Assembly: GCA_963920525.1 (NCBI GenBank)
Contig: OY986436.1
Span: forward strand, 13,219,467-13,283,466
Source of the DNA: Dichetophora obliterata
Lineage: Eukaryota; Arthropoda; Insecta; Diptera; Sciomyzidae
Direction of reading: 5' to 3'
DNA: 64,000 nucleotides
In this document: positions 24,290-34,040 of the stretch, in pieces
Layout: every line of letters begins with the position of its first letter
Position numbering within the stretch: position 1 is the stretch's first letter
The notes under the pieces: generated by a model
The model's input: only the letters and a program-made list of their open reading frames with translations
Database searches by the model: none
What the model was told of the DNA's origin: nothing
Position numbers and translations under genes: made by a program

Positions 24290-25028
24290 TCAAATAGATT
24301 CATCTGTTTCTTCTGCTTCTTCATGTAAATTCAAACAAATATCTCCTAAAAGAGCATGTAGTTTTTTACCACTGTACTAGTGCTCGAGTCTCGCCGTCAC
24401 CTGATGGAAACGTCTGTAATGTTCAGTAGATTCGTCTGGGGATTGTTGTTCTAATTTTTCAGCGTGGCAATGCTGGAAATGAATTTTCAGCGACATTTTA
24501 GGTATGGAAAGCGGTAAGCATTCTGTCAGTGTGTAAGCGCCAATCGTCGGGTCGATGAATTTCTAGAACATTCTTAATTACCACTTTGACACATTCCCAT
24601 GCCAACAAGTCATTATGGCTGAGAGCTATTTTAAATGGCTCATTCTTCAATGGCTCATTCTTCGGGTCTATTAGGTATTCCTGTAAAAAAAATTTTAGGA
24701 AATGAAATTTAAAATCATGTAAATACCAACCTTCCTTAATTTTCAACCGAGGACAAATTCTGTGTAATTCGTTGAACGCATTTCCTTCGGGATTCAATGC
24801 TTTTATAAAATTTTTGACTGTTTCTTGCTCTATATGAAGCGGTAGTAGCACTACTTTCTCTATTAGAAACACAAAAGAGTGTCTCAACAATGTTGTTTCG
24901 CCCCAGTCTTCCATCTTCACGTAATATTTTTTGGGGGAATATTTCTCCATCAAAAAGCTAACTTGTTTTTGTTTGAACAAAGCTTTTATACGAATATAAA
25001 AAAGGGTTTTTTTTGATAATGAGGTCAA
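24290..25028 (-). pseudogene. E1 protein relic, C-terminal half of the E1/E2/E3 protein
   Basis: An open frame of 176 codons (25028-24498) ends HTDRMLTAFHT. At that point the frame is lost, and after a one-base shift coding resumes at 24496 with MSLKIHF and ...YRRFHQ to a stop at 24377, then (past the stop) KKLHALLGDICLNL to 24290. The order of blocks is LLPLHI..., GNAFNELHRICPRL, LKNEPFKIAL, AWECVKVVIKNVL, MSLKIHF, RRFHQ. From memory this matches the C-terminal part of an uncharacterised arthropod transposon-type protein with an SLKxHFLHSHLDFFP / GERFHQ signature. E2 carries the matching region split in two. The N-terminal Cys region and both Asp blocks are missing. Function inferred as transposase; catalytic residues are not demonstrable here. 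Confidence 0.7.
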
Positions 25029-25282
25029 TTTGGACCATAAGCGTTTGGTTTCGAGGGTTCAACTGTTTAAAAAAATTATTCTCCAGGTAATTCTTAATGT
25101 TTCACTTATTGACATGAAGTCGATAAAGTTAATGAGAAAAAAGTTTTTCTAGCAAAAACTGCATCAACATGTACTTGACCTTGAACCTTCAATTTATCGA
25201 AAATGGGCCAAAGGATTAAAAAACGGTAAACGCCATTAAATTCAGCGTCCTCGAATTATGCTGAAATGATATGTCTCCAGCT
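24926..25282 (-). repeat. E1 right inverted arm
   Basis: Partner of 23822-24175. It contains the first codons of the E1 gene and therefore presumably its promoter. Confidence 0.85.
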
Positions 25283-25308
25283 TGATTCATGTTTGGACAT
25301 GCACAGTG

Positions 25309-25680
25309 TAATTAACCTGAAATAAATCGATGCACGAAGCGTTCACAAATTTTGCTTTTACAAACTACTTATAAATCAAATACTCGAAATAAAGTGGAGA
25401 AGAAAAAATTTGTATTGCTTATGTTTAATACCCATAGAATAATTAACCATTTTTTTTTTTAATTTTTATGCCCAGACTTCTGCCGCAGCATCAAATTAAA
25501 GTCATAGATCGTCAACTTGCATTGTTAAAGTAAATGAGCTTTAATTAATTAGTAATTTAGCTTTGATTAAATAAATATTGAATTTATTTTGAACCTATGC
25601 AAATGGGCAGTTCATTTAATTTTTTTTTTTATGATGGACCTTTTGTTATATTATTTGGTGATAATGGGTAACATTTTGTT
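25309..25680. other. AT-rich gap, nothing recognised
   Basis: No coding, inverted ends or tandem repeats that I can support. Confidence 0.5.
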
Positions 25681-25689
25681 ACTACCCTC

Positions 25690-25928
25690 CAGGAAATGTG
25701 AGCATTCCCGGATGTTACCAGGAAACATTCCATGGAATGTAGGAAGCATTCCCCTTTGTTGCACACTCCATTGCTTTTTTAACATAGCATGTCATTAGAG
25801 GGAAACATTCCTCCCCGCTGTGTTAAAAAGTCATGTGGAAACATTCCTCTCCGCTGTCCTCAAAATTGAATTGGAAGCAGTCCTCTCCCCTGTTTTAAGA
25901 ATTAATGTGGAAACATTCCTCTCCCTTG
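25690..25928. repeat. Tandem GGAAACATTCCTCTCC-type array
   Basis: Five or so imperfect units of about 50-55 bp, each carrying GGAAACATTCCTCyCCgCTGT. Immediately followed by a tRNA-like head in inverse orientation, so the array may be the tail region of that retroposon. Confidence 0.7.
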
Positions 25929-25939
25929 TAATGAAAATA

Positions 25940-26012
25940 GATTCGGCCAGGATTCAAACCCGGGACCCCTGAGCGACAGTCGAACGCGCTACCACTAGAC
26001 TATCGAATTCTA
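25940..26012 (-). repeat. tRNA-like head (SINE or pseudo-tRNA)
   Basis: On the minus strand, an A box (TAGTCTAGTGGTAGCGCG) and a B box (GGTTTGAATCC) lie about 32 bp apart, the best-preserved box pair after the SINE at 61732. A complete cloverleaf could not be formed with confidence. Linked to the array at 25690. Confidence 0.55.
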
Positions 26013-26108
26013 CAATAAACGGCTGGAAAACAATGATATTAATATTTTCTATCGTCATTGCTTGACAATAAATAAAAGTTTCCACATGCATTCTTAAAGA
26101 AGCGATTT

Positions 26109-26214
26109 GGAAACAATATAAATACAAAACTACCCTTAAGCTTCCAAAAGATACGGTGGGGAAACAATACAAATACAAAACTACCCTTAAGCTTTCAAAA
26201 GATACGGTGGGGAA
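26109..26214 (+). repeat. 52-bp tandem duplication
   Basis: AATACAAAACTACCCTTAAG and AAAAGATACGGTGGGG occur twice, 52 bp apart, with two or three differences. Confidence 0.85.
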
Positions 26215-26219
26215 TGTTT

Positions 26220-28540
26220 CTTTATCACTTGTAGATGGAAGCCTTGTTTAAAAAAATTGTTTAAAAAACATAAAAACTTACAATGATAGAAAATAGAAAA
26301 CAAAAACGGATGAGTTGTATTGCACCCCGTGAGGGTTAAGACTCTGTTCAATACATGCACATTTGCACTAACATAAATATACATACAAATGCATTGGGAT
26401 TACAATACAAAATCCAATTTTCATTATTTCCACTTTCTTTTTATATATTTTTTTATTTTCTATTTAAACGATGAATTGTTTTTTATTCCTCTTGTTATTT
26501 CTGCTGGATTTGCGCAAAAATCATTTTCTTCATTTGTATTTAAGTGACAATACAAGCGGCTGCAAATACTCACAGTCATACATTTTCTGATAAATGCACA
26601 CAATCAAACACAGACTGTCTTATACGCACACATTCGCACAGAGACACACGCTCAAAATCATACTTCTTGTTAACTTAATATTACAAGCGTTCAATTTTTC
26701 TCAAGTTGTTATGGTAAATTTTAATTTATTTATTTTTACCTCTCTGGCAACCATGACACAAGCAATGCAACTTGCAATACAGTGGAAGAGTACCACACAA
26801 ACGATGGAGCTGATGAGAAATAAGCTTTTGTATTGTTTGCATGACAAACACAAAGTTGCCATGATTCTTATTTTATATTGTATTTAAAAATCGTTTCTAA
26901 GCAAAAGCAACATCCTTTAAAAATATTGTGGCTAACTATTATATTATCCAATAAATCTGTTGTGATAATCAATAACGGCTTAAGTACAAGAACAATATAA
27001 AGAAGATCACACCTTAAGTGCGCAGAAATGGCAATCTACTGCGCTGGTCTACGTCATAAGTGAAAATACATTCAAACAAAAATATCACATAAACAACAAA
27101 CGAAGCTAAGCAAATGAATCTGATTGGCTGATGGGGAAACAAACGAAATACACACAAAGAAACAGTCAAACTGCTCTCAAAATAAATCGAGCAACATAGC
27201 TATTTTTTGTGAAGTTGTCAACACGGAAGTCAACACCCCAATAAGATATAAAATTTTTATCAAAGATAGTAATGAAAAATATTAATATTTTTTCTGTACA
27301 GCGTTGTTTTTTGATTTAAAATTATTTCTTTTTCAAAACCAAGATTTTATAAGAAAATGAGGAGATTTTTAAATCGAATACCTCTATTAAAAATTTTTTA
27401 CTACGTTTTTTCAGTCAGTTTGACTCTCTTTTCTCTTGCACTTCTGACGTCACATGCACGTGCTCACACAGAGAGCGGACATGCGCAAGGTGGAATGTTG
27501 AATATATAATTCTTGGCTTAAGTATAACTTTCGAATTTTGAGAAATCTTGCCTTTAAGTTTTTGACAACCAGATAACTTTGACTTGAATCACGCTCGAAG
27601 CTTTCAACTACCTTCTTTCCTTCTGTGGTATAACAACGGACCAAATAGTTATTTGATTTACCAAATTTTCTAGTTCTCAACTAGAAGTTTTCTAAATGGG
27701 ATGAAATTTTATACGCACCCATATTTTTATTGCCTTCACCATTTCCATTTGAAATTCAGAAGAGATAAATTGAAATTGCACTAGAAAGAAATTCAGAAGT
27801 TTCATTCAGAATTCAGAAGAGATCAATTTAAATTTATAAAAGATACAATTGCAACTATTAAAAATTCTGAAAAAAACCAACAACTAAAATTCCATTTGAA
27901 ATTTAGAAAAGGTTAATTATAATTCAGATATTTATTAGTAGTATCGCCAAAAATCACATTTGCTCCAAAATAATATGAAAAACTAACGAAAATTTGTTTA
28001 TTCAAATTTGGGCTATTTCAAGACATTTGAAACATTTTTTGGCGAAAGTTTGCTTTTTGTTGTTTTTTAAACCATCTTTCATGTTTTATACCCACATTTT
28101 TTGAGCAAAGTTTAATTCTTTCTAAATATAGCAGTTTCACAATAAAATGTACTTTTAATGTGAAAATATGGTTACAATATTTTTATTTACTTACTATTCG
28201 AATATTATGATTTTAAAAAATTTAAAATTTCTGAATTAAATCGCTAAATCGTTAAAATTAGATAAATAATTGTGCTATCTCGAGTGTACCTTTAGATTCG
28301 AATATCCTTCTCACAGGAGACTGTGGGTAAAAAACGAGTGTGGCATCGTATATGGCAAGATATTGTTAGTGAAAGTTTGTATTTACTTTTACTTTAAGAT
28401 ATATGTAGTTTTTCTTACAAAAATCTAAGCATTTTGAGATCTATATTTTTACCTGTTTTTCTCAAGAAACAAATTTGTTCTTGCGGTAGAGGGAGACATG
28501 TTCTTTTTTCCTAAAATTTTTTGGGAGACCTTTTGAGACC
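26220..28540. other. AT-rich, unique-looking DNA, no gene seen
   Basis: Microsatellite-like ACACAC words near 26620. Near 27740-27900 there are repeats of AAATTCAGAAGAGAT. Short open frames on both strands lack domain features. Confidence 0.45.
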
Positions 28541-28831
28541 TTTTAGGGCTAATTTCTTTACCTCCTGCTAAGAGTTCAAATAGTTCTAGGCGGAAATTTC
28601 TAAATTTCAAAAACAATTTTGTTTCTTCACCGACTTAGCTTGTGTTTAGAATACGATCGTTTGCTAAGTTAGAAGTCAGCTAACGCTAGCAGACGATTTA
28701 TCTGGAAGGCCAATGTTGGCCTTCTATTTACACTTGGAAGGAGGATTTTTGAGTTGGAAAGCGATTTTCGACGTTTTATCTTTCATCAGCTTTAATTTTA
28801 CTTCATCATCAGTCGATTATTTGCAATAATT

Positions 28832-29605
28832 ATGACCTCGTCTCTATTCAATCGTGTGTGGGAGGTGGAAGATTGGAGGATGAAGATGAAGAAATGCTAG
28901 TGTCGGCTCGTCGGGAGAACAAAATGTTCCTGCGAATTAATATGGATAAATGGGAGGACACCGATTTTTTATTCCGCTTTCGCATAACAAAACACACTGC
29001 AGCGAAAATTCTAGCACTCATTGATAGTGATTTGAAATTTACCAACGAAAGTTATTGAAATAGTGTATCCTTAATACAAAATGATAATTGGTACTATTGG
29101 TCAATTAAAGGTCACGGTACATTCGGCTAATAACGCAACTTTTGATTTTGCTGCGGTTCTGCGTATTAGGTTCGATGAAGATTGCGATTGCTTATTTTGT
29201 TGGAGTGTCTATTTGCCGTATTTTGCCGCTGGCAGCCAAAGCAATTTGCAAACATTCCAAAGGTTTTGCTTGAATGCCAGGAACCGAACAAGAAATGGCT
29301 GAAGATACATACATATAAACAGTCTTTGTTTTTATTATAAAAGTAGCTGATATATTATTATTTATTTTGTTTAGCATCAACGGCATTTTACAAAATCGCA
29401 AAATTTCCACGCACTATCGGTGCAATTGCTTGTACTCACAGCTTGTACTCAGCGAACATGCTGAGGTTCATCGAAACCGAAAGGGTTTGTTTTCATTCAA
29501 CGTGCAAACGGTAGCGTCTGCTAATTTAAAATTGCTTGACATAGTTACTCGTTGGCCTGGGTCAACCCATACCAGACCATTTTTAACAATTCGGTGTTGA
29601 AGCGT
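28832..29605 (+). pseudogene. HARBI1-like transposase relic, outer element
   Basis: Starts near ATG 28832 (MTSSLFNR). After a frameshift it continues GGRLEDEDEEMLVSAR...FRFRITKHTAAKIL. A second frameshifted block has LLILLRFCVLGS...FVGVSICRILPLAAKAI and TEQEMAE. After a probable intron ending TTGTTTAG at 29373, FPRTIGAIACTH leads to NRKGLFSFNVQTV and LLDIVTRWPGSTH. These are the DDE_Tnp_4/HARBI1 blocks in order. The usual GAIDCTH has become GAIACTH, so the first catalytic Asp is lost. At 29605 there is a good splice donor (GTAAGT), and the inner Harbinger element sits in what was this intron. Four or more frame breaks; inactive. Confidence 0.85.
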
Positions 29606-29955
29606 AAGTTATAATTTTTCTATAAATTTGTGCTACAGACAAACCGTTTTTATTTTGAATTTTATTATTCAGGGTTATTGTGAAATCCGTTCATTACCGG
29701 AATCGGTTTTGATTCCGGTAGGAATTTGTTAAAGGTGTCATACATTCCGGTTTTAAGTTCGAAACGGAATTTTATCGGTTTTAGGAGATGCAGAAACCGA
29801 TATTATCGATTATGTATCGGAAAAAAACCGGCCAGCTCTTCAATAGCGGAATGTTAATTATTTTATTTATAGTGGCTTTTAAGTTAAATAACATGTAAAG
29901 ATCAAATCATTTTAATGGGGAAATGTTCAATTTTATTTAATTATTTCTTTTTTAG

Positions 29956-30826
29956 GGGAAAATTCAAAAATAAGACTCAAAATGATATCCTCCTGGAATT
30001 TATGGAAAAAAATTCAGACCTTGCGAAAGGATTTACAAAGCGCGACAAACCACTTGTGGATTCTTTATGGCAGGAACTTGCAGAATCGCTCAATAGCGCA
30101 GGTCCGCCGCATAAGGACATTAATTGATGGAAAAAGGTGAAATTTAAGTGAAATAGTCGTATTGTCTTTAGGTCTAAATTTATTATTTCTGTTTTAAGAC
30201 ATGGAGTGATTGGAAGAGCGAAATTAAAAAAAAAAATTGTCTCTTAACAAAATGGAAAACCGCTCCACTGGAGGAGGGCCTTTTTCAAAATATGCTTTGA
30301 AACAAACGAAAGAATTTATTGTGCGCATATGTGGCATAGCAAAGGCAGTACAAGGTGTGCCGGGAGTGTCATTTGGACCTGAAGATCAACAAGCAAAGGA
30401 AAATAATGATTTGCAAATCCTTGATATTGAAATTCTTGAAGAATTGCCATCAACATCGTCAAAGCGCAGAATTGAATCTTTAGAGGCATGTAGAACTCCT
30501 AAAAGACGCAGAACAGAGACCTCAGCGAGTAATTTAAGGAGGTTTCTTGATGAAGACTCAGAAATAAAAACGGATTTAAATAAAAAACTGGACGAAATTA
30601 TTAAAGCACAAAAAGAAATTGGTAGCAACACAAGACGTGCGAGTCGCGGTATCGAAAAAGGCATGGAATCAGATACAAAATCCATAATAGATCTCAAACA
30701 AGAATTTGTAAGCTTTAGTAGTCGCGTTCTTAGAGTGATACAAGAAAAAAACGAAATAAAGAAGAAACAGTTGGATTTAGAAATCTTAAAGTTTGACTTT
30801 CAAAAAAACACCACTACTTCGAAGTG
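29956..30826 (+). pseudogene. Harbinger Myb/SANT-like DNA-binding protein, nearly intact
   Basis: A splice acceptor (TTTTTTAG) at 29955 opens an exon reading FKNKTQNDILLEFMEKNSDL...LWQELAESLN...GPPHKDIN, then TGA (30125-30127) where the family has a residue before WKK. The exon ends at 30136 (AAAAAG/GTGAAA). A 62-bp intron follows, and exon 2 from 30199 reads TWSDWKSEIKKK. A run of about 11 A's near 30228 carries a one-base shift, after which the frame runs to 30826: NRSTGGGPFSKYALKQTKEF, then VQGVPGVSF, then an acidic linker and a C-terminal Lys/Glu-rich coiled-coil-like segment. In Harbinger transposons this protein binds the ends and helps the transposase enter the nucleus. Only one stop and one homopolymer shift separate it from an open frame. 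Confidence 0.85.
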
Positions 30827-31092
30827 AAATATTTTATTTCATAAATATAATACTTACTATTACCATCACAAAACGGTGAGACTGAATTTAAAGATAATCA
30901 AAGATGTACCGTTTATTTTTATGTGCCTTATGTTAAAATAACTGAAATATGCTTGTGTTTAAAAAACTGAAATATTTTTGTTCTCATTATTGAAATTTTT
31001 TAGTTTAAATGATTAAAATATTTTTTATGACAAAACAAATTAAATATTTTCATTAAAAAATACAAATATCCGGAATGATTAATATGTTATAA

Positions 31093-32262
31093 TCAGAGGG
31101 TGTTAGCTATATCGTCTCTGATTATTTGCGCTTCTCTTTGCAGCGTTACATTAAGTGACATTTCAAAGTTATCTGAGTTAGTCTCGTTAGATGTTTCTAT
31201 ATTTTGCGTATCATCCCATTCAATTTTATAATGTCGACAAATGTTGTGTAGCACGCAACAAACATTGATGATCCTTACAACTTTTTGGGGACGATAGTGT
31301 AATGTTCCCAGCAAGCAGCGAAATCGACCTTTTAAGACTCCAATGGTTCGTTCAACTATGTTTCGTGCCTAGGAATGAGCTGTATTGAATTTATACTGCT
31401 GAGAAGCATACTGTGGGTTCCTGTATGGCACTAACAAAAATGGTTCAATACCATAACCACAGTCGCCTAACAGCCTGCATGTCCTGTCGCCGTTTTCATA
31501 TTGTCGCAGAAAATATTATCTAGCAAGACTTATATTCCAGACAAAAGCATCATGACTTGATCCAGGATACCGTGCATCTACAGCTCGTTTCATCATGTTA
31601 CTGTCGCAAATCTTGAAAAGAAGTTTATTACATTTGATCAAATAAACTAAATTTTTGATCACTCACAATCATTGCATTCATGCTAAAATAGCCTTTTCGA
31701 TTGAAGTAGAGATGCTCGTCAATGTAAGGCTTGATTATTTTAACATGCGTGCCGTCGATGCAACCAGTGATACCTGGAATTCTATATTTTCTGTAAAAAT
31801 GGTCTCTCGATGCTCGTTTCCCTTCAGAATCCATTTCAAGTTTAACCCAGTGCCCGCAAATGAAACGCTCTAAAACTTCAAGCATCTTGGATAGCACTTG
31901 AGATACAGTACTTCTTCTCAAGCTTATACTTGCATCATTCCCTACTGATCGTTGATATGAGCCTTCTGCTAAAAATCTGAGCGTCACGGCTAATAAAAGC
32001 ACTGGAGGAATTGACGACGAAAGCATGTGAGTTTTAATAGTTTCTAATACCAAAATGAATGAATCCTGGTTTAAGCGATATTAAGCCACAAAGCTGCAAA
32101 GAAAATCCAAGTATATCACCGTGTATAAATTAAATATGAGGATTGTACCTACGCCGACTCTGAAAGATCTAGAGGATTGCTATGATCTCTTAAAATGCGC
32201 CTTTTTACTTTTTCATTGCTTTGCTCCTCCATAAATAAAAATGCCAACACAGCAGAACTCAT
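31093..32262 (-). pseudogene. HARBI1-like transposase, inner element (three stops)
   Basis: Exon 1 (32262-32153) starts MSSAVLAFLFMEEQ. Exon 2 (32093-31667) has YRLNQDSFILVLETIK, LRFLAEGSYQRSVGN and, with the first catalytic Asp, GITGCIDGTHVKIIKP, then NRKGYFSMNAMI. Exon 3 (31611-31093) has NARYPG-like VDARYPGSSHDAFVWN, the second Asp in LLGDCGYGIEPFLLVPY, the Glu in ARNIVERTIGVLKGRFR and the block VVRIINVCCVLHNICR. Introns of 59 and 55 bp have GTAGGT and GTGAGT donors. The DDE triad is visible in full. It is broken by stops just before YRLN, after NISLAR and before ARNIVE. The role would be cut-and-paste transposition with a 3-bp target duplication. Confidence 0.9.
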
Positions 32263-32754
32263 TTTATACACTTTTTTCTTATCACAATTAAATTTAAGTA
32301 AATAAGCGCAAAATATTTCAATTCATGCAATCAATCATAAACCTTCAGAAAAAAACTTAGCTGAACAGCTGATTCCAACTTCGGATTTGCTTATGTTCGA
32401 AAAGAGTCAAAACCGATCGGATTGGACAACACCATTTAATTCCGGAATCGTTTTGCTATTCCGGTAACAGACCAATTCCGAAACGGATTTCGCAGCAACC
32501 CTGATTATTTTCTTTTTTGTGTCAAAATCAAGTTCTAACTTTCCATCAAAATGTGTCAAATTCTTAGAAAAATTAAATTTCCCATTGAGAAAAAACTACT
32601 TCTATGGTTACTCTAGAATTCGTCTTCCAAATCAGAAGCTATAGTGAAGAAACATGAATATTTAGCAGGAGTTCTTAAATTCTGAATCCCTTCTATATTT
32701 AGCAGTCTTCCACGATATAGCATTAGATTTAGCAGGAAGTGAAGAAACTGACAC

Positions 32755-33555
32755 TTGGAATGTGAAATTCGAGAAAGCAATTATGATTCGATACGCCTTA
32801 TTGTCCATATCTCAACAGTTTGAATTCATTTTGAATTTTGGGGGACTTTAGTTAGAATATGGTGGATCTAGGGTAATTTTGCTGTTGGAAGACCCTATAA
32901 GTTTTTTAATAGGGATGATTTTTTGGTAAATAAGGGTAAAAAAGGGGGTGGGGGGATGGCTGATGAAAGACCATTTTTTATCAACTTTTAACAATACATA
33001 AAAAACTTTTAAGCCATACATAAATATCGAGTACCACTTTTAGTTTTGACGATTAAAGTTGATTTCTCTTAGTAGAATTTGTTGACCTCTATTTAGAATT
33101 TGTTGACCTTGAATCACGGTGATAGAAAAATTTGGGTGCCAGATTCGTGATAAGGAGTCCGGACATAATTGAACACATTTGTCGGTTTTTAACTCACGTT
33201 TTGGCTGTCGCACTGTGTTATACATTCTATTGTATTGCATTTACAAAAAAGTTACTCATAGAATTAGGTATAAATCAACAAACAAGTGAAATTGCTCACA
33301 AGCAACCTTGGGGCTGAAAGGGTTAATGAAATATGTTTTGATTCTGTATATGCAAGTAGAATTTGTTTTGATTTAATAATTCGTAGATAATAAAACTAAC
33401 TACTTATAATAATAAATAATTGTCGAAAATTCCACTCTTTTTAATGAAAGTTGGCAACTCTATTAAGGGTAACAATGTGGAGACAAATATCTGCAGTGAC
33501 TGCTGCTTGTGGTAGCGGTGCTTGAGTGTTTACGTCGACTTTTCTTGTTGTTTCT
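32755..33555. other. AT-rich DNA, nothing assigned
   Basis: Contains a short duplicated GAATTTGTTGACCTy motif near 33075-33110 and no gene or transposon ends I can support. Confidence 0.45.
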
Positions 33556-33558
33556 GGC

Positions 33559-34040
33559 CAGGGATGGGAAATGACTTTTTCAAAATAGTACCGAAATAAA
33601 AATTGTACTTTTTAGCATCAAATTGTACTTTTTTCTCCATGAATAATGAAACTTTTTGGATATATATATATTTATTTATTAAGAAAAATTAACAAAATAA
33701 TTAAATAAATAAAGTACTGTACATTCAGTTTTTAATATTTAATCAAGAAAATGTGCGTCTTCCTCTACTTAAACAGAAATATTTTCAAGATGTATAGCAT
33801 GTTAAATTTTTATGTTAAAGCAACATTACCCAGTTTTTTTTTAAAATGTTCATTGAATTCATTTTAAATAGCTCTAAATTTTTTCCAAAATTAACATGTA
33901 GAAAAAGCAAGAAAAGTTCAAGCCAATATGATTAAGATCAAGTGTATGAAAATGTACTAAAAATGTCTGCGTGGTACTTACGTACTTTTTGAATGGAACT
34001 GTACTGAAAAAGTACAATTGTACTGAAAAATCCAACCCTG
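33559..34040 (+). mobile_element. hAT-type MITE
   Basis: The left end CAGGGATGGGAAATGACTTT and the right end, inverted, CAGGGTTGGATTTTTCAGTA share CAGGG(A/T)TGG and a GTACTTTTT/AAAAAGTAC-rich subterminal zone. The 8-bp flanks TTTCTGGC and CTCCTGAC match at five positions, the rest being transitions, which fits an aged hAT target duplication. No coding, 482 bp. Confidence 0.65.

Larger units (their letters stand above)
23784..25308 (-). mobile_element. E1: long-TIR DNA element with unclassified transposase-like gene
   Basis: The outermost CACTGTGCATG (23784-23794) and CATGCACAGTG (25298-25308) are exact inverses. Arms of about 350 bp (23822-24175 and 24926-25282) are inverse with about 85-90 percent identity by eye. 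A gene relic on the minus strand fills the middle and starts inside the right arm. The ends resemble those of E2 (ACACGGTGCA at 46685) and E3 (GCACTGTG at 56462). The flanks TAC and TAA do not give a clean target duplication. The gene family is the same as in E2 and E3. Confidence 0.8.
29670..32503 (+). mobile_element. Inner PIF/Harbinger element, two genes
   Basis: Ends CAGGGTTATTGTGAAATCCG (left) and, inverted, CAGGGTTGCTGCGAAATCCG (right), with CCGGAATCG-type subterminal repeats on both sides. ATT (or ATTATT) flanks both ends. It has the usual Harbinger gene pair pointing toward each other: a Myb/SANT-like DNA-binding protein on plus (29956-30826) and a HARBI1 transposase on minus (31093-32262). 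It is 2.83 kb long and younger than the outer element, whose intron it occupies. Confidence 0.9.
28546..32754 (+). mobile_element. Outer PIF/Harbinger element (interrupted)
   Basis: The left end is GGGCTAATTTCTTTACCTCC, preceded by TTA. The right end near 32754 reads, on the inverse strand, GTCAGTTTCTTCACTTCCTG. Both continue CTGCTAA, and further CCTGCTAAAT repeats follow on the right. It carries a HARBI1-type transposase relic in plus orientation (28832-29605) and is interrupted at 29670 by another Harbinger element. The C-terminal half of its own transposase is not found to the right of the insertion. Confidence 0.65.
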
